Assembly (NCBI RefSeq): GCF_009469605.1
Contig: NZ_SSXU01000008.1
Location: 122,233-186,232 of the forward strand
Direction: 5' to 3'
DNA length: 64,000 bases
Source: Zoogloea sp. 1C4
Lineage (GTDB): Bacteria; Pseudomonadota; Gammaproteobacteria; Burkholderiales; Rhodocyclaceae
How positions within the stretch are numbered: the stretch's first letter is position 1; every line of letters begins with the position of its first letter. The notes under the pieces are model-generated. The model was not told where the DNA came from and did no database searches. It saw only the letters and a list, made by a program, of their open reading frames with translations. The position numbers were made by a program, and so were the translations under genes. This document shows positions 63,343 to 64,000 of this stretch, in pieces.

Positions 63343-64000
63343 GAAATCTCTGACTACTTAGTCGGCCCTGAAATATTCAATTCGCCGCTTGCAGCCGCCA
63401 GCCTGACGGCCAGGCTGCGCTGCCACTGAGTACCCGCCCAAGCATCCCGACCAGCACGCCGAGCGCAAAAAGGGCCGTCAGCCCCAAACGAGCCACCGCC
63501 CGCAGTAGCCAGCGCAAGTTGTAGCCCGCGGCACAGAGCACCGGGTGCAGCACATCTCCTTCAGATCCTTTCAGCCAGTTCCGCCGTAGCCCGCAGTCGT
63601 CCTTCAGGTGTCCGATTACGGGTTCGACTGCTTGACGCCGTTTAAGCAGACGACGCGCCTTGGCACTCAGGTTCTTGATTCGGCCCCGGTGGATGATCTC
63701 GACCCCGGGCACCTCCACACCCCGATAGCCCAGATCGACGATGGCGGTGTGGGGCTTCGGGGCGCCTTTGACGTCCTGCATCAGGATCGTCGCCTGCTCG
63801 ATCTGCTCGGCGAGGGTGTGACCGTCGTAGGGATTGCCCGGAAAGGCCCGGGCGCCGACGATCAGGTTGCCTCTCTCGGTGGTGGCAATGCCCACCTTGA
63901 CCCCGAATTCATAGGGCTGGCGCGCCTTGCCCTTGCCGATGCACTCGACTTCCGGCGCGTGCAGGGCGTAGAGCTTGTTCTTGTCCTTGGGCCGCTGGGT
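63343..64000 (-). mobile_element. IS5-family insertion sequence, one end, continues beyond window
   Basis: Sequence returns to high GC with a transposase gene. The likely outer end is GAAATCTCTGACTACTTAG at 63343, just after TTAG (63339-63342), which fits the YTAR target preference of IS5 elements. The other end and the second inverted repeat are outside the window, so the boundary is inferred. Confidence 0.55.
63377..64000 (-). CDS. IS5-family transposase (5' end outside window)
   Basis: DDE transposase; the frame is open from base 64000 to the stop at 63377 (207 residues visible). It starts in the window with KNKLYALHAPEVECIGKGKARQPYEFGVKVGI, continues GNPYDGHTLAEQIEQA, the second Asp in TAIVDLGYRG and catalytic Glu in RRQAVEPVIGHLKDDCGL. 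The C-terminal RWLLRAVARLGLTALFAL is hydrophobic. An internal GTG at 63895 is not the true start. It probably mobilised or was attracted to the AT-rich gene beside it. Confidence 0.92.
   Translation of the reverse strand, partial: TQRPKDKNKLYALHAPEVECIGKGKARQPYEFGVKVGIATTERGNLIVGARAFPGNPYDGHTLAEQIEQATILMQDVKGAPKPHTAIVDLGYRGVEVPGVEIIHRGRIKNLSAKARRLLKRRQAVEPVIGHLKDDCGLRRNWLKGSEGDVLHPVLCAAGYNLRWLLRAVARLGLTALFALGVLVGMLGRVLSGSAAWPSGWRLQAAN

Overview
The window is high-GC, gene-dense DNA of a free-living betaproteobacterium. Several features point to Rhodocyclales (Azoarcus/Thauera/Zoogloea-like): a yqgE-ruvX-pyrR-pyrB-pyrX cluster, rsxABCDGE-nth, TRAP permeases, c-type and b-type cytochromes, many c-di-GMP proteins and a chemoreceptor. 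The genus is inference. I see no rRNA, tRNA or CRISPR array. Almost the whole window reads as chromosomal core with short gaps; only the last ~2.5 kb looks acquired.

Layout. 1-7.5 kb: efflux adaptor (cut by the window edge), QseBC-like two-component pair, YfiM-like protein, cytochrome b561, cytochrome c', DUF3365 haem protein, DedA, DUF2789, HD-GYP phosphodiesterase. 7.6-12.2 kb: uppP, two alpha/beta hydrolases, a methyltransferase, photolyase. 12.3-16 kb: pyrimidine cluster whose last gene is a dihydroorotase-like protein without its HxH metal site. 16.2-22.5 kb: diguanylate cyclase, TRAP QM permease, histidine phosphatase, chemoreceptor behind a sigma-28-like promoter. 22.6-28.2 kb: glyA, nrdR, ribD, then an uncharacterised operon (secreted beta-propeller, NodB-like deacetylase, membrane hydroxylase). 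28.2-34.2 kb: moeB and ctpA on the minus strand, diverging from a persulfide-sensor-like ArsR regulator followed by rhodanese, grxC, secB and gpsA. 34.2-43.8 kb: trmL, comF, bioB, bioC, HAD nucleotidase, aroG, serB, NlpC/P60 hydrolase, N-degron transferases aat and bpt, pyrD. 43.9-50.4 kb: rsxABCDGE, nth, DUF1841.

50.4-61.8 kb is a sulfur block: a sulfate-binding protein, an RBBP9-like hydrolase, metNIQ, a PaaK-like adenylating enzyme, metY, metX, a PhnD-GGDEF sensor and a truncated cysteine desulfurase. Three units in this block (the sulfate-binding gene, metN and the truncated desulfurase) share the same 12-bp element, TTTAATTGGTTC, at the same distance from a -10-like hexamer. I read this as a common sulfur-starvation promoter.

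61.9-64 kb differs: a strikingly AT-rich membrane protein of unknown function (62141-63226) with a 50-codon partner ORF, followed by an IS5-type transposase running off the window. This is the most likely place for a novel accessory system, possibly defence. The truncated desulfurase beside it, whose residues resemble encapsulin-associated desulfurases, suggests that deletion or insertion reshaped this locus.
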